This document shows positions 34,003-43,745 of a DNA stretch of 54,995 bases, piece after piece (position 1 is the first letter of the stretch; each line of letters opens with the position of its first letter). The DNA comes from Salipaludibacillus aurantiacus (GTDB lineage Bacteria > Bacillota > Bacilli > Bacillales > Salisediminibacteriaceae): assembly GCF_900111295.1 (NCBI RefSeq), contig NZ_FOGT01000024.1:1-54995 (forward strand), given 5' to 3'. The position numbers were made by a program, and so were the translations under genes. Under the pieces are notes generated by a model. It did no database searches. It saw only the letters and a program-made list of their open reading frames with translations, and was not told where the DNA came from.

Positions 34003-36492
34003 ATGTTTGAAAGAGGCGGGGTAAGCGGGGTTACTAAGATGAATGGACAAGCTGTTTCTCCAATCGGTGGACTGAGGGGGATGACATGGAGAAAAAAGGA
34101 GGAAAGCCGGCCATCAGCAGTGAAGACTAAAGCGCGTATTGGAAACTGGAAAGCTCTTCTTCTGATTATGGGGATAGGCTTTTTGCTGGGAAGGGCTGTG
34201 ATCCTCCTCCAGCTGCTTCCGTTCACGATTCCTTTTTTGGCGGTTATTTTCAAATGGCGGAGAAGTATGACATTGCCGGCTTCCTTTGCTCTTATAGCCG
34301 GCTCGACAAGTCTTTCTTTTGAATACGCCGGGCACACCACCATGGCTATTCTCCTGTATTTCCTCTTACAGAGCATCATGCTGAAAGTGGATAAAAAAGA
34401 CCTTTTCCTTCCTGTAACTGTGTTTACAGTGGTAGCCGCAACCAGGATGATCAGTTTATCACTTCAGCAGGAGGCTTCCTTGTACCACCTTTTTACCGCA
34501 TCAGTTGAAGGTGCACTGGCTATGATCATCACACTTATTTTCCTTCAGAGTGTTCCATTGTTCTTCGAACGAAGAAAGCATTTAAATTTAAGGCATGAAG
34601 AGGTCATCTGCCTCGTTATATTAATTGGCTCCTTGCTGACTGGGACAGTAGGGTGGCTTATCTACCAGCTGTCAATTGAACATATGGTAGCCAGATATAT
34701 TGTACTGATCTTTGCATTTACAGGCGGTGCGACGATCGGCGCAACGGCCGGGGTCATTATGGGGTTAATTCTCTCGCTCGCAAATGTAGCTCATCTTTTC
34801 TCCATGAGTCTGCTTGCTTTTGCAGGTTTACTTGGGGGGTTATTAAAAGAGGGCAGGAAACTTGCCACAGCTTCAGGCCTTCTGGTTGCCAGCCTGTTAA
34901 TGGCGATGTATGCAGACAATCAGGCTCCGCTGACTATTACTCTTTATGAAAGTCTGGTGGCAGTAGGTCTGTTCCTGGTCACGCCTAAAAAGTGGACAGA
35001 CCGTCTGGCTGGCTATATTCCGGGGACCACTGAACACGCTCAGGAACAACAGAAGTATTTGAGAAAAATCAGGGATATGACTGCCGGGAAGGTTGAACAG
35101 TTTTCGGAATTGTTCTTAAGCCTCTCACGCAGCTTTTCCTTTCATGATAAAAATGAGGTTCAAGCCGAAAAAGACAGGGAGGTTGATTTATTTTTAAGCA
35201 CGGTCACGGAAACTACATGCCAGACGTGCATGAAAAAACATCAGTGCTGGGCAAAGGATTTCGAAAAAACATACTCTCTTATGGAAAGGATCGCAGAAGA
35301 CTGCGAAGAGCATGGGAAAATTAAAGACAGGGGGCTGGCTGCTTCCTGGCGAACTCATTGCCTGATAGACCAAAAGGTGGTAGACACAGTTAATAGTAAG
35401 TTGAAAGAACGGGACGGCGAAAAACGGATCAGACATCAGCTGCTCGAAAGCAGGCGTCTTGTAGCTGACCAGCTTATCGGGGTCTCTCAGGTAATGGGAG
35501 ACTTTGCTAAGGATATTCAGCGTGAAAAGAAAGTGCACGACCAGCAGGAAGCGGATATTAAAGAATCTTTGGAAGATATCGGAATAGATGTGGAAATGGT
35601 GGATGTGTACGGTCTTGAGCCGGGGAATGTGGATATAGAGATGGTGCTCCCGCAAAATAATTATAATGAAGCTGAAAAAGTAGTGGCACCGCTCCTTACA
35701 AATATTCTCAATGAAGCTATTGTAGTTAAGTTTACAGAAGCAGTATCTTCTTCAGGGCCGGAAACAAAAGTATTATTTGGTTCTACAAAAACATTTGTAG
35801 TTGAGCAAGGAGTGGCTCATACAGCAAAAGGGGGGAAATGGGTCTCGGGAGACAGTTTCTCTACGATGGAGATTGGTGAAGGGAAATATGCTCTTGCCAT
35901 TAGCGACGGCATGGGGAACGGAAGGCGGGCTCACATTGAAAGCCAGGAAACGATTGACTTATTAAAGAGAATTTTACTGTCTGGAATTAATGAGACGGTA
36001 GCAATCAAGTCCATTAATTCAGTCCTCTCGCTAAGGTCGAATGAGGAAGTGTTTTCCACATTGGATCTTGGAATGATTGACTTGCAGACTGGTATTGTTA
36101 AATTTTTGAAAGTCGGGTCTACGCCGAGTTATATTAAACGCGGTGATCAGGTGATGTCTATTGAAGCGGGGAACTTACCGATAGGCATGATCAGAGAAGT
36201 GGATGTTGATGTTGTATCGGAGCAGTTAAAGGCAGGAGACTTGCTCATAATGATGAGTGACGGAATTTATGAAGCTTCTAAAATGGTGGAAAACAAAGAC
36301 ATATGGATGAAACGGATGATCCGTGAGATGGAAACGAATGATCCTCAGGAGGTGGCTGACTTACTAATGGAACGAATGATTCGTGAATCAGAAGGGGAGA
36401 TTCATGATGATATGACGGTGCTTGCCGCAAGAATAGACCACTATGCACCTAAGTGGGCAACTATTGCTTCTCCGGCGCAGAATTGGGCGTAA
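34003..36492 (+). CDS. spoIIE: Stage II sporulation phosphatase SpoIIE
   Basis: A membrane PP2C-type phosphatase that dephosphorylates SpoIIAA, freeing sigma F in the forespore, and that also acts at the polar septum with FtsZ. The 829-residue protein has about ten membrane segments in residues 50-320, a central FtsZ-interacting region with CQTCMKKHQCW, and a C-terminal PP2C domain (about 590-815) with VSGDSFS, ISDGMGNG, STLDLGMIDL, MMSDGI and HDDMTV metal-ligand motifs. ATG 34003 follows AGGGGTGGTGG; GTG 33991 lacks a ribosome site. Transcription most likely depends on Spo0A~P. Confidence 0.98.
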   Translation: MFERGGVSGVTKMNGQAVSPIGGLRGMTWRKKEESRPSAVKTKARIGNWKALLLIMGIGFLLGRAVILLQLLPFTIPFLAVIFKWRRSMTLPASFALIAGSTSLSFEYAGHTTMAILLYFLLQSIMLKVDKKDLFLPVTVFTVVAATRMISLSLQQEASLYHLFTASVEGALAMIITLIFLQSVPLFFERRKHLNLRHEEVICLVILIGSLLTGTVGWLIYQLSIEHMVARYIVLIFAFTGGATIGATAGVIMGLILSLANVAHLFSMSLLAFAGLLGGLLKEGRKLATASGLLVASLLMAMYADNQAPLTITLYESLVAVGLFLVTPKKWTDRLAGYIPGTTEHAQEQQKYLRKIRDMTAGKVEQFSELFLSLSRSFSFHDKNEVQAEKDREVDLFLSTVTETTCQTCMKKHQCWAKDFEKTYSLMERIAEDCEEHGKIKDRGLAASWRTHCLIDQKVVDTVNSKLKERDGEKRIRHQLLESRRLVADQLIGVSQVMGDFAKDIQREKKVHDQQEADIKESLEDIGIDVEMVDVYGLEPGNVDIEMVLPQNNYNEAEKVVAPLLTNILNEAIVVKFTEAVSSSGPETKVLFGSTKTFVVEQGVAHTAKGGKWVSGDSFSTMEIGEGKYALAISDGMGNGRRAHIESQETIDLLKRILLSGINETVAIKSINSVLSLRSNEEVFSTLDLGMIDLQTGIVKFLKVGSTPSYIKRGDQVMSIEAGNLPIGMIREVDVDVVSEQLKAGDLLIMMSDGIYEASKMVENKDIWMKRMIREMETNDPQEVADLLMERMIRESEGEIHDDMTVLAARIDHYAPKWATIASPAQNWA

Positions 36493-36513
36493 ACTCATGT
36501 ATAAACTCTCTTA

Positions 36514-36541
36514 ATCTTGTAAAGGCTTATAAAAACAAGAT
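36514..36541. repeat. Inverted repeat before yabS
   Basis: ATCTTGT (36514-36520) and ACAAGAT (36535-36541), 14 bp apart. The right arm reaches the yabS ribosome site (TAGGAG). No T run, so not a terminator. Confidence 0.4.
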
Positions 36542-36556
36542 AGGAGCGTGTTTTCC

Positions 36557-37291
36557 ATGAGTCAAGGTACGGTAAGACAAATATTGCTAATTACAGACGG
36601 CTGCTCAAATGCGGGAGAAGACCCTGTAGCAATGGCTGCCATGGCCAGGGAAGAAGGGCTGTCAGTAAATGTTATAGGTATTACGAATGAAGGCGATGAA
36701 AGTGAAAGAGGGATGGAAGAAATTACACAGATCGCCCAATCCGGAGGCGGCATGAGCGAGGTGGTTTATGCAAGGCAGCTTTCACAGACAGTTCAAATGG
36801 TGACTAAAAAAGCAATGACTCAAACAATACACGGCGTGGTTAACAGGGAAATTCGGCAAATATTAGGAACGAAACAGGAAATGGAAGATTTAGAGCCTGA
36901 AAAAAGAGAGGAGCTAATGGAAGTAGTCGATGAGCTGGGCGAGACGTCGAACCTGGATATTCTCATTTTAGTAGATACGAGCGCAAGTATGAAAACTAAA
37001 CTGCCGCGAGTTCAGGAAGCTTTGCTGGATTTATCGCTGAGCCTTCGTTCCCGGGAGGGTGAAAATCATTTTTGCCTTTATTCATTTCCCGGGAAAAGAT
37101 CGCATGTTGATAAACTTGTTTCCTGGACTCCGCAGCTGGATTCTTTGAAAGGGGCTTTTAAAAAGTTATCTTCCTCAGGCATTACGCCTACCGGTCCGGC
37201 TATTACGGAAGCCATCAAAGTCCATATGAAAAGGATGAAGAAAGGACCGTCAGATAATGAAAGACTCTTTATCGAAGAAACAGGCATATAA
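36557..37291 (+). CDS. yabS: VWA-domain protein YabS
   Basis: A 244-residue protein with von Willebrand A-like parts. Residues about 6-60 look like the TDG-containing half of one such fold (ILLITDGCSNAGEDP, VNVIGITNEG). Residues about 134-235 form a second part with the metal site motif DTSAS (DILILVDTSASMKTK) and a downstream TPTGPA. In B. subtilis the gene lies in the same place; its function is unknown, but it follows spoIIE and partly overlaps the kinase gene yabT. ATG 36557 follows TAGGAG by 10 nt; GTG 36548 is too close to it. Confidence 0.88.
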   Translation: MSQGTVRQILLITDGCSNAGEDPVAMAAMAREEGLSVNVIGITNEGDESERGMEEITQIAQSGGGMSEVVYARQLSQTVQMVTKKAMTQTIHGVVNREIRQILGTKQEMEDLEPEKREELMEVVDELGETSNLDILILVDTSASMKTKLPRVQEALLDLSLSLRSREGENHFCLYSFPGKRSHVDKLVSWTPQLDSLKGAFKKLSSSGITPTGPAITEAIKVHMKRMKKGPSDNERLFIEETGI

Positions 37292-38240
37292 TTTTACTCC
37301 CGGACAGGTGATTACCGGCAAGTGGCACGGAAACAAATACAGGATTATCCGAATACTTGGGGAAGGCGCTATTGGCCGCGTTTATTTAGCTCAAACAGGG
37401 GGGCGTCTTGTGGCTGTTAAGGTCGCCCGTCAGGCCATGTCTGTTTCTTCTGAGGTTAATGTCCTCAGACGGGTGTCGAAGGTTCAGGGGCTTTCCCTCG
37501 GACCTTCTTTTTTGGATATGGATGATGTTGTTACGTCACACGGCACCACTTCTTTTTATGTGATGGAGTTTATTCAGGGCCAGCCGTTTATGCCCTTTGT
37601 TATTAATAAAGGAAGCGAGTGGCTTGGCCTGTTTACCGCCCAACTTCTTGGAGATTTACACAAAATGCATGCTGGAGGCTGGATTTTCGGTGATTTAAAG
37701 CCCGAAAACCTTCTTATTACAAAACAGCCTTATCAGTTGAGGTGGATTGATCCCGGGGGGATTACTAAAGCCGGACGTTCTATAAAAGAATATACCGAGT
37801 ATTTTGACCGGGGTTACTGGGGAGAAGGAGACAGGAAAGCAGAACCTTCTTACGACTTGTTCGCGGTCGCTATGCTGATGGTTAACAGGGCTTACCCAAG
37901 CCGTTTCCGGAAAACATCACAGAAAGGAACTGATTATATTCTGGAAAAGGTGACAGGCGCACCGCTTCTGCACCCGTATTTTACTGTCATTAAAAAAGGA
38001 ATTGAGCAAAAATATGAAGATGCAGGGCAAATGAAGGAAGACGTATTAATGGCTTTGCGGAACCAGAAACGCGCGGCCGTGCCGTCCAGGCTGAAAAGAA
38101 AAGCTGTTCTGAAAAAAAGGAATGCACCTGTCAATAAAACGGCAGGAACTCCTGTCACGCGGGAACGTAAAGGCTATTTGGAAACAGTGTTTTTTGCCTC
38201 TTTTCTTCTTACCATTTATATTCTATACTTGGTGGGATAA
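37257..38240 (+). CDS. yabT: Membrane-anchored Ser/Thr protein kinase YabT
   Basis: A Hanks-type kinase active during sporulation in B. subtilis, stimulated by DNA and able to phosphorylate RecA, AbrB and others. The 327-residue protein has a glycine loop GEGAIG near residue 35, the lysine in VAVKVA at 55, the catalytic GDLKPENLL near 143 and, where most kinases have DFG, WIDPGG. A Lys/Arg-rich segment (about 265-300) fits the DNA-binding part, and a single membrane helix lies at the very C terminus (about 307-325). There is no extracellular domain. It overlaps the end of yabS by 35 bp. Confidence 0.93.
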   Translation: MKDSLSKKQAYNFTPGQVITGKWHGNKYRIIRILGEGAIGRVYLAQTGGRLVAVKVARQAMSVSSEVNVLRRVSKVQGLSLGPSFLDMDDVVTSHGTTSFYVMEFIQGQPFMPFVINKGSEWLGLFTAQLLGDLHKMHAGGWIFGDLKPENLLITKQPYQLRWIDPGGITKAGRSIKEYTEYFDRGYWGEGDRKAEPSYDLFAVAMLMVNRAYPSRFRKTSQKGTDYILEKVTGAPLLHPYFTVIKKGIEQKYEDAGQMKEDVLMALRNQKRAAVPSRLKRKAVLKKRNAPVNKTAGTPVTRERKGYLETVFFASFLLTIYILYLVG

Positions 38241-38297
38241 TAGATTCCTGAACGTATAGTTTATAAGGTTTACAGGGAGTGACGGGAGGAAGAGCGG

Positions 38298-39056
38298 ATG
38301 AATGCGGCGGATGAAGTCATGGATATTTGCCTGTTGGCAGGAGAGATTATGCTTACTTATGGGGCAGAAACATACCGCGTGGAAGAAACCTTGGAAAGAA
38401 TGGCTCGTGCGGCCGGGTTTACCAATGTGCACTGCTTTACGACAACTACAGGTATTTTTCTTTCTTTTGAAGAGCGAAAGGGAAAAGAAGATCTGATGCA
38501 AATGGTGCGGATCGACGACCGTATGCAGGATTTAAATAAAGTAACCGAAGTAAACCAGGTGTCCCGCGAATTTACATCGGGTGAATTAAGTGTTGAAGAA
38601 GCTCATGAAAGACTGGAATCCATCTACCATTCTCCCGTTAATTACCCGATATGGCTTATACACCTGGCCGCGGGGGTGGCCGGGAGCGGGTTTTCATATT
38701 TGTTTGGCGGCGGTCTTGGTGACCTGTTACCGGCATTTATTGCTGCTATCGCGGCAAGTGTGGCACTCGTTGAGTTTGAACGGTATTTAAAGGTCAGATT
38801 TGCAGCCGAGCTTGCAGCTGCATTTCTGGGCGGCTCTGCAGCGATTTTTCTCGTGTTTATCGGTTTAGGTTTTAACCTTGACCAGATTATTATCGGTTCC
38901 CTCATGCCGCTGGTACCCGGGGTTCCTTTAACGAACGCTGTCCGGGATCTCTTGTCAGGAGATCTGCTGGCGGGTATGAGCCGCGGGGTGGAAGCGTTAA
39001 TGACATCTTTATCCATTGCGAGTGGAATAGCCTTATCCATTTCGCTGTTTATATAG
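38298..39056 (+). CDS. Threonine/serine exporter family protein, large subunit (YjjP/ThrE N-terminal type)
   Basis: A 252-residue membrane protein of the ThrE/DUF1212 family. The soluble N-terminal part (about 1-115) has GAETYRVEETLERMARAAG and CFTTTTGIFLSF, typical of the family. About five hydrophobic helices follow from residue 118 on, with LMPLVPGVPLTNAVRDLLSGDLLAG as the signature. In Corynebacterium ThrE exports threonine and serine; in many bacteria the protein is split in two, as here with the next gene. The substrate is inferred. The ATG follows GGGAGGAAGAG. B. subtilis has no such genes between yabT and tilS. Confidence 0.9.
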   Translation: MNAADEVMDICLLAGEIMLTYGAETYRVEETLERMARAAGFTNVHCFTTTTGIFLSFEERKGKEDLMQMVRIDDRMQDLNKVTEVNQVSREFTSGELSVEEAHERLESIYHSPVNYPIWLIHLAAGVAGSGFSYLFGGGLGDLLPAFIAAIAASVALVEFERYLKVRFAAELAAAFLGGSAAIFLVFIGLGFNLDQIIIGSLMPLVPGVPLTNAVRDLLSGDLLAGMSRGVEALMTSLSIASGIALSISLFI

Positions 39057-39071
39057 ATAGGAGTTTATCTT

Positions 39072-39521
39072 ATGAACCTTTTAATTGAATCAGTACTGAC
39101 GTTTGCTGCTATTATAGGATTCGGAATTATATTCAGTGTGCCGAGACGTGCTCTCCTGTTAGGCGGGTGCATCGGCGTAGTCACGTGGCTCGTTCTCCAG
39201 ACAGGTACAGCAATAGGGGCTTCTTCTGTAATTGCCACAGTGATGGCCTCATTAACCGCTGCGACTATAGCCCATCTTTTAGCAAAAAAAATACGAATTC
39301 CGGTTACAACATTGTCTATTCCGGGCATATTACCTCTAGTGCCAGGAAGCAGGGCGTATTTCACTATGCTTTCTTTTGTAGAAGGAGAGTATATTCAAGG
39401 GCTTGAATACGGTGTAGAAACAATGCTTCAGGCAGGAGCGATTGCTGCGGGGCTGGTATTGGCATTATCAATCTTCTCGTTCGGGAAAGGAATAGGAAAC
39501 CGTTATGAAACAGGCCATTAA
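39072..39521 (+). CDS. Threonine/serine exporter family protein, small subunit (YjjB type, DUF3815)
   Basis: A 149-residue membrane protein with about four or five helices. The family segment IPVTTLSIPGILPLVPGSRAYFTML lies near residue 76. It is the C-terminal partner of the split ThrE exporter, 15 bp after the first subunit with TAGGAG as ribosome site. Its last 17 bp overlap the start of tilS, so the exporter pair is firmly embedded in the operon. Confidence 0.9.
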   Translation: MNLLIESVLTFAAIIGFGIIFSVPRRALLLGGCIGVVTWLVLQTGTAIGASSVIATVMASLTAATIAHLLAKKIRIPVTTLSIPGILPLVPGSRAYFTMLSFVEGEYIQGLEYGVETMLQAGAIAAGLVLALSIFSFGKGIGNRYETGH

Positions 39522-40905
39522 TTCATTTATTTCAAGACATGAGCTGATAAATGCGGGAGACCACCTTCTTCTTGCAGTTTCAGGAGGCCCGGACAGCATG
39601 GCTATGCTCCATTTTTTCCATAATATGAAAGAAGACATTCCGCTTTTCATCAGTGTGGCTCACGTAGATCATGGCTTAAGGGGTGAAGCCTCCAAAAAGG
39701 ATGCCGAACTGGTCTCCTCCTACTGTAGCCGTCTGAATGTTCCTTATTATCTGTATGAAGCGGACGTAAAAGCATTGAAAGAAAAGGAAGGGTTATCAAC
39801 GCAGGAGGCAGCCAGAACATGCAGGTATGAGTGGTTTGCCGGTTTAATGGAGAAACTTGGCGCAGATAAACTGGTCACTGCACACCATGGTGACGACCAG
39901 GTCGAAACGATGCTTATGAGACAGATCCGGGGAAGCCTGTCAGGGAGAAAAGGAATTCCGGTTAAGCGCCCATTTGCCGAAGGCTGGCTCGTGAGGCCTT
40001 TTTTAGCGGTGGAGAAAAGCGATTTGGAGGCTTACTGTGAACGTCATGGGATTCCTTATAATGAGGATGCCTCAAATCAGACGGGTCTCTATTTGAGAAA
40101 CCGTATTAGAAATCATGTGTTATCTTTTGTAAAAGAAGAGAACCCTAAAGCCCATGAGGCTTTTCAGTGGCAGTCAGAAGTGTGGGCAGAAGAAGAAATG
40201 TGGCTTCAAAGTGAAGCAGAAAGGTTTGCGTCAGGTATAATTACCAGACGCGAAGAGAAAGAAACAGTTATTTCCCTTCCTGAGTTTAAAAAAATCCCCA
40301 ATGCTTTACAAAGAAGGGTCATTCATCTAATATTAAACTATCTTTCGATAAAAAATCAGTTACAAATTGACCGGTCTCATATTGAATCTGTTATAGGTTT
40401 GTTGAAAAACAGCCACCCCTCGGCTTTGCTTCATCTGCCTAATCACACGGTCGTCGAAAAGTCCTACGACCATTTAATTTTTATGATTAATGATTCGGCC
40501 GATTTCCATAGGATCGATCACTTTGAGCCGCAGGAACTGGCTATCCCCGGAGAAACAGAACTGCCTCTAGGAAAGTTGCTTATCATGCCGGATTCTCCCC
40601 AAGCCGATAAAAATGCTTCAGAAGATTCAGTCTGGTTTGATATGGACAAATTAGCTCTTCCGCTTATTGTGAGGGCCCGGCTTCCGGGAGACAGAATGTC
40701 TTTTTACGGCAGCAACGGCACAAAAAAGCTGAAAGATTTATTTATGGAAGAAAAGGTTCCTAAAAGAGACAGGGATCTTTGGCCCGTTGTGACTGACCGT
40801 CAAGGTAAAATAGTGTGGGTTCCATTGTTAAAGCGGTCCAATGAAGCAGTTGTAGACAGTGAATCGGGAAGAGTCATTAAACTGACTTATCAGATCTATA
40901 CATAG
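39505..40905 (+). CDS. tilS: tRNA(Ile)-lysidine synthase TilS
   Basis: Changes the anticodon C34 of tRNA-Ile(CAU) to lysidine so that it reads AUA rather than AUG. The 466-residue N-type ATP pyrophosphatase has SGGPDSM near residue 26, HVDHGLRGEASKKDAE near 52, and TAHHGDDQVETMLM near 129. C-terminal TilS domains follow (LPGDRM and GTKKLKDLFMEEKVPKRDRD). Its ATG lies within the end of the exporter gene, with a weak GGAATAGG site. hpt comes 61 bp later, as in B. subtilis. Confidence 0.96.
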   Translation: MKQAINSFISRHELINAGDHLLLAVSGGPDSMAMLHFFHNMKEDIPLFISVAHVDHGLRGEASKKDAELVSSYCSRLNVPYYLYEADVKALKEKEGLSTQEAARTCRYEWFAGLMEKLGADKLVTAHHGDDQVETMLMRQIRGSLSGRKGIPVKRPFAEGWLVRPFLAVEKSDLEAYCERHGIPYNEDASNQTGLYLRNRIRNHVLSFVKEENPKAHEAFQWQSEVWAEEEMWLQSEAERFASGIITRREEKETVISLPEFKKIPNALQRRVIHLILNYLSIKNQLQIDRSHIESVIGLLKNSHPSALLHLPNHTVVEKSYDHLIFMINDSADFHRIDHFEPQELAIPGETELPLGKLLIMPDSPQADKNASEDSVWFDMDKLALPLIVRARLPGDRMSFYGSNGTKKLKDLFMEEKVPKRDRDLWPVVTDRQGKIVWVPLLKRSNEAVVDSESGRVIKLTYQIYT

Positions 40906-40966
40906 GCACAGGGCTTTGTAACTGGGTAGAGGACGATACATTATTTAGGAGGTTTTTGAAAAAATT

Positions 40967-41506
40967 ATGCGAGAAGATATGCAGGAAATATTAATTACTG
41001 AAGAAGAAATTCAGCAGAAAGTTAGTGAATTAGGAGCGCAATTAACGGAAGAATATAAAGACAAGTTTCCATTAGTGGTAGGAATATTAAAAGGCTCTCT
41101 TCCTTTTATGGGAGATTTAATCCAAAAGATTGATGCGCACCTTGAATTTGATTTAATGGATGTTTCAAGCTACGGGAATGAACTTGTTTCTTCAGGAGAA
41201 GTTAAGATTGTTAAAGACTTAAATACATCTGTTGAAGGAAGAGACGTGTTAATCCTTGAAGATATTATAGACAGCGGAAACACGCTGAGCTATATCGTCA
41301 AGCTCTTTCATTACCGGCAGGCGAAGTCAGTGAAAATCGTAACCCTTCTTGATAAACCGGAAGGTAGACAAAAAGAGATTTACCCTGATCTCGCCGGATT
41401 TACTGTTCCTGATAAATTTGTTGTGGGCTATGGGCTTGATTACATTGAGCGTTACCGTAACCTTCCGTATATCGGGGTTTTAAAACCTGAAATTTATCAA
41501 AAGTAA
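40967..41506 (+). CDS. hpt: Hypoxanthine-guanine phosphoribosyltransferase
   Basis: Salvages hypoxanthine and guanine to IMP and GMP using PRPP. The 179-residue type I PRTase shows [15 protein letters not shown], the flexible-loop MDVSSYG segment, the PRPP motif [13 protein letters not shown] near residue 98 and [11 protein letters not shown] with the base-binding residues. TTAGGAGG lies 14-21 nt before ATG 40967, rather far; ATG 40979 is possible. B. subtilis HprT partners with TilS and FtsH in regulation of ftsH; co-localisation is kept here. Confidence 0.96.
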   Translation: MREDMQEILITEEEIQQKVSELGAQLTEEYKDKFPLVVGILKGSLPFMGDLIQKIDAHLEFDLMDVSSYGNELVSSGEVKIVKDLNTSVEGRDVLILEDIIDSGNTLSYIVKLFHYRQAKSVKIVTLLDKPEGRQKEIYPDLAGFTVPDKFVVGYGLDYIERYRNLPYIGVLKPEIYQK

Positions 41507-41510
41507 TTAA

Positions 41511-41540
41511 TTGTGATTTATGACATTTGTATGATACTAT
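41511..41540 (+). promoter_or_regulatory. Possible ftsH promoter
   Basis: TTGTGA (41511-41516), 18 bp, TACTAT (41535-41540) with a TG two bases upstream of the -10. Confidence 0.4.
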
Positions 41541-41575
41541 TACCTAAGTGTATTTGACGTGGGAGGAGGTTCAGG

Positions 41576-43597
41576 ATGAATCGGATTTTTAGAAATACGA
41601 TCTTTTATTTATTGATTTTCTTAGTAATTGTCGGGATTGTCAGTGTGTTTCAGGCAGACCCGGATGAAACGACAGAAATATCATTTAACGAATTTCAGCA
41701 GGAGCTGGAAAATGATAATATTGAATCCTTATCGATTCAGCCCAGATTAGATGTATATGCAGCCCGTGGACAACTGAGAGGTGCAGAAGAGGACGAATAT
41801 TTTACAGTTAATGTGCCGGACCTCCAGGTACTTCTGGAGCAAGTTGTTGCTGCGACGGGTGAAGGTGAAGAAGGAATTAATGAACTTGTGATTGAACAGG
41901 CAGAAGAACCAAGCGGCTGGGTGAATTTCTTTACAGCCATCATTCCGTTTGTGATCATATTTATCCTTTTCTTCTTCTTACTGAGCCAGGCTCAAGGCGG
42001 CGGAAGCCGTGTGATGAACTTCGGTAAAAGTAAAGCGAAGCTTGTCAGTGAGGACAAGAAAAAAGCCCGCTTTAAAGATGTTGCCGGAGCAGACGAAGAG
42101 AAACAGGAACTGGTTGAAGTCGTGGAATTCCTCAAGGAACCGCGAAAATTTGCTGATATAGGTGCCCGTATTCCTAAAGGGGTTCTGTTAGTAGGCCCTC
42201 CAGGTACAGGTAAAACATTAATAGCAAGGGCAGTGGCCGGTGAAGCCGGTGTGCCTTTCTTCTCAATCAGTGGTTCTGATTTCGTTGAAATGTTCGTCGG
42301 GGTCGGGGCATCCCGGGTTCGTGATTTGTTTGAAAATGCGAAAAAGAATGCGCCATGTATCATCTTTATTGATGAAATTGATGCTGTGGGCCGCCGCCGC
42401 GGTGCCGGCTTAGGCGGAGGACACGACGAGCGTGAACAGACGTTAAACCAGCTGCTGGTTGAAATGGACGGCTTTGGTGTCAATGAAGGTATTATCCTGA
42501 TTGCTGCAACGAACCGTGCAGATATTCTTGATCCGGCGTTATTGCGTCCTGGACGTTTTGACCGTCAGATTATGGTTGGCCGTCCTGATGTTAAGGGCCG
42601 TGAAGCGGTTCTTGGCGTACACGCGAAAAACAAGCCGCTTGAAGATGACGTGAATTTAAAAACGATTGCCCAGCGTACTCCTGGATTCTCAGGGGCCGAT
42701 CTGGAGAACTTATTAAACGAAGCTGCACTCGTTGCGGCCCGTTCCGATAAGAAAAAGATCGACATGGAATCTGTGGAAGAAGCGATCGACCGTACCATTG
42801 CAGGGCCTTCCAAGAAAAGCCGTGTCATCTCTGAGAAAGAGAAAAATATTGTTGCCCATCATGAAGCGGGTCACACTGTCGTCGGGGTAAAACTGGAAAG
42901 TGCGGATATGGTGCATAAAGTAACCATTGTACCGCGCGGACAGGCTGGCGGTTACGCTATGATGCTTCCTAAGGAAGACCGGTACTTTATGACAAAACCT
43001 GAACTGCTGGATAAAATTGTCGGGCTTCTGGGTGGCCGTGTTGCTGAAGAAGTAATGTTCAATGAAGTAAGTACAGGTGCTCATAATGACTTCCAGCGTG
43101 CTACTGGAATTGCGCGTAAAATGGTTATGGAGTATGGTATGAGTGATAAGCTTGGACCAATTCAGTTTGGAAGCTCTCAGGGAGAAGTGTTCCTTGGCAG
43201 AGACATTAATAATGAACAGAATTACAGTGAAGCCATTGCTCACGAAATTGACCTTGAAGTCCAGCGCATTCTAAAAGAATCTTACGAACGCTGTAAAAAG
43301 ATTCTTCTCGATAATAAAGCAAGCCTCGAGCTTGTGGCTCAGTCATTACTTGAGTTCGAGACATTGGATGCAGAACAGATTCGTTCTCTTATTGAAGATG
43401 GCAAGCTTCCGGATGACCACCACGTAACTAAAAAGTTAAATGGGAAAGGGTCAGAAGGAGAAGATGATGTGAAGGTCAACATTCAAGGTAAAAATGAAGA
43501 AAAGGATGCCATGGAAGACTTCCTTGGATCCGATTCAGATGATAAAACAGATCCGGCTAATGATGACAACGACGATAACCGGAAAAAAGACGAGTAA
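41576..43597 (+). CDS. ftsH: ATP-dependent membrane zinc protease FtsH
   Basis: A hexameric AAA+ protease that degrades membrane and regulatory proteins; in B. subtilis it is needed for sporulation start and stress survival. The 673-residue protein has membrane helices at about 7-25 and 118-140, Walker A GPPGTGKT near 207, Walker [10 protein letters not shown], an arginine-finger region [11 protein letters not shown], and the zinc motif HEAGH near 429. The last 45 residues are rich in D, E, N and K, beyond the conserved domain. The ATG follows GGGAGGAGG. Confidence 0.98.
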   Translation: MNRIFRNTIFYLLIFLVIVGIVSVFQADPDETTEISFNEFQQELENDNIESLSIQPRLDVYAARGQLRGAEEDEYFTVNVPDLQVLLEQVVAATGEGEEGINELVIEQAEEPSGWVNFFTAIIPFVIIFILFFFLLSQAQGGGSRVMNFGKSKAKLVSEDKKKARFKDVAGADEEKQELVEVVEFLKEPRKFADIGARIPKGVLLVGPPGTGKTLIARAVAGEAGVPFFSISGSDFVEMFVGVGASRVRDLFENAKKNAPCIIFIDEIDAVGRRRGAGLGGGHDEREQTLNQLLVEMDGFGVNEGIILIAATNRADILDPALLRPGRFDRQIMVGRPDVKGREAVLGVHAKNKPLEDDVNLKTIAQRTPGFSGADLENLLNEAALVAARSDKKKIDMESVEEAIDRTIAGPSKKSRVISEKEKNIVAHHEAGHTVVGVKLESADMVHKVTIVPRGQAGGYAMMLPKEDRYFMTKPELLDKIVGLLGGRVAEEVMFNEVSTGAHNDFQRATGIARKMVMEYGMSDKLGPIQFGSSQGEVFLGRDINNEQNYSEAIAHEIDLEVQRILKESYERCKKILLDNKASLELVAQSLLEFETLDAEQIRSLIEDGKLPDDHHVTKKLNGKGSEGEDDVKVNIQGKNEEKDAMEDFLGSDSDDKTDPANDDNDDNRKKDE

Positions 43598-43603
43598 ATA
43601 ATT

Positions 43604-43718
43604 AAGGGTGTGCCATTAACACTGTGTCGTCCATCACGATGTTTAACTCCGTTTTAAGTTATTTAAAACTTAAAATGTTAAACGCGAGGTGGAGGGCAGT
43701 GAGGGCACCCTTTTTTTT
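43604..43718 (+). terminator. Nested hairpin structure ending in a T run between ftsH and coaX
   Basis: AAGGGTG (43604-43610) pairs with CACCCTT (43706-43712), followed by T to 43718. Enclosed are GTTTAAC (43641-43647) with GTTAAAC (43677-43683) and, inside that, TTTTAAGTT (43652-43660) with AACTTAAAA (43667-43675). It is much larger than a simple terminator. Confidence 0.65.
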
Positions 43719-43745
43719 GAGAAAATATAACACGGAGGTTGTGTC

